Part shown: positions 63,536 through 64,000 of the stretch, piece after piece
How positions within the stretch are numbered: the first letter of the stretch is position 1
How the letters are laid out: each line of letters begins with the position of its first letter
From: Doris montereyensis
Taxonomy: Eukaryota; Mollusca; Gastropoda; Nudibranchia; Dorididae
DNA: 64,000 bases
Direction: 5' to 3'
Assembly: GCA_037039925.1 (NCBI GenBank)
Contig: JAXRKP010000864.1
Coordinates: 133,501 to 197,500 of the forward strand
Translations under genes and position numbers: made by a program
The notes under the pieces: generated by a model
Databases searched by the model: none
The model's input: only the letters and a program-made list of their open reading frames with translations
Told to the model about the DNA's origin: nothing

Positions 63536-64000
63536 GTCCAACCCTCTCGGCTCATCCTCTCGTTGCCAGTCCTCTCTGTCTGCCTCTCCTCAATCTCTCA
63601 CCGCGGCATCGTCTATCCTCTACATCTCCTCTCCTCTCTCTCGTCCTCTCCTCTCAGCTCGTCCTCTCTACTCTCTCTCCCTGCTTCGACTCTTCGTCTC
63701 GTCTCTGCTCTCTCTCTCACTCTCTCTTGTCTTCTCCCTCTCTCTCTCATCCCGATCCTCTCTCTCTCTCATCACTCCTCTACCTCCTCATCTCGCTCAT
63801 CTCTCGTCACTCGTCCCTCTCACGCCTCTCTCTCTCTCTCCCCTCTCATCTCTCTCTCTCTCTCCTCCTCTCTCTGCCTCTCTCTCTCTCATCTCCATCT
63901 ATCTCGTCTATCTCTCTATCACTCTCTCTCTCCTCCTTCCCCCCTCTCGTCTCTCTCTCTTTTCTCCTCTCTCTCGCTCTCCATCTTCCTTCTAGCTCTC
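63536..64000. repeat. noisy CT-rich sequence at window end
   Basis: CT-rich but with irregular A and G insertions at nearly every repeat (CTCATC, CTCGTC). It looks like poorly resolved microsatellite consensus, not a different repeat. Confidence 0.6.

Overview
The window is animal nuclear DNA: AT-rich, with GT-AG introns of 0.2 to 4.4 kb, long microsatellites, and many LINEs, tRNA-derived SINEs and DNA-transposon relics. The gene sequences and repeat types fit an invertebrate, probably a lophotrochozoan such as a mollusc. That placement is an inference; no marker here fixes the species.

Two protein-coding genes lie head to tail on the + strand. Gene 1 (486 to 31404) is the 3' part of an axonemal outer-arm dynein heavy chain of the DNAH9/DNAH11/DNAH17 (beta) type. 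Twenty exons encode about 1,225 residues, from the second half of the microtubule-binding stalk through AAA5, AAA6 and the C-terminal domain. The 5' three quarters of the gene lie to the left of the window. Gene 2 (39837 to 55374) is a FAM234 (ITFG3)-like single-pass membrane protein with FG-GAP/EF-like beta-propeller repeats. It has 14 coding exons and about 779 residues, with an acidic cytoplasmic N-terminus, one transmembrane segment and an extracellular domain. The two proteins have no known functional link.

Four dynein exons, and the FAM234 exon 1/2 junction, each fall exactly one base short of an open frame. Everything around them is well conserved and correctly spliced. Because every discrepancy is a loss of one base, uncorrected long-read indels are the simplest explanation, but a recently inactivated dynein gene is not excluded.

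Introns and intergenic DNA are dense in mobile elements. They include several copies of an RTE-like LINE with a GAAA-type tail; a second LINE inserted with a 5' inversion inside an older copy, with a verified target-site duplication; a degenerate CR1/L2-type LINE between the genes; a piggyBac deletion derivative with intact TTAA ends and a residual transposase N-terminus; a 175-bp hAT MITE; a 734-bp pogo/Tigger-like MITE; a TTAA-flanked non-coding family; five SINE families; and a dispersed repeat with a hammerhead-ribozyme-like core.

Tandem arrays are also prominent: about 27 units of 50 bp at 33.2-34.5 kb with higher-order structure, about 24 units of 23 bp at 57 kb, 7 units of 71 bp at 61 kb, 8 units of 44 bp at 54 kb and about 9 units of 45 bp at 21.7 kb. 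The last 2 kb are (AT)n then (CT)n, decaying into noisy CT-rich sequence that looks like an unreliable assembly end. I found no convincing new multi-gene system. The most interesting items are the nested LINE structure, the hammerhead-like repeat, the piggyBac relic and the consistent one-base losses.
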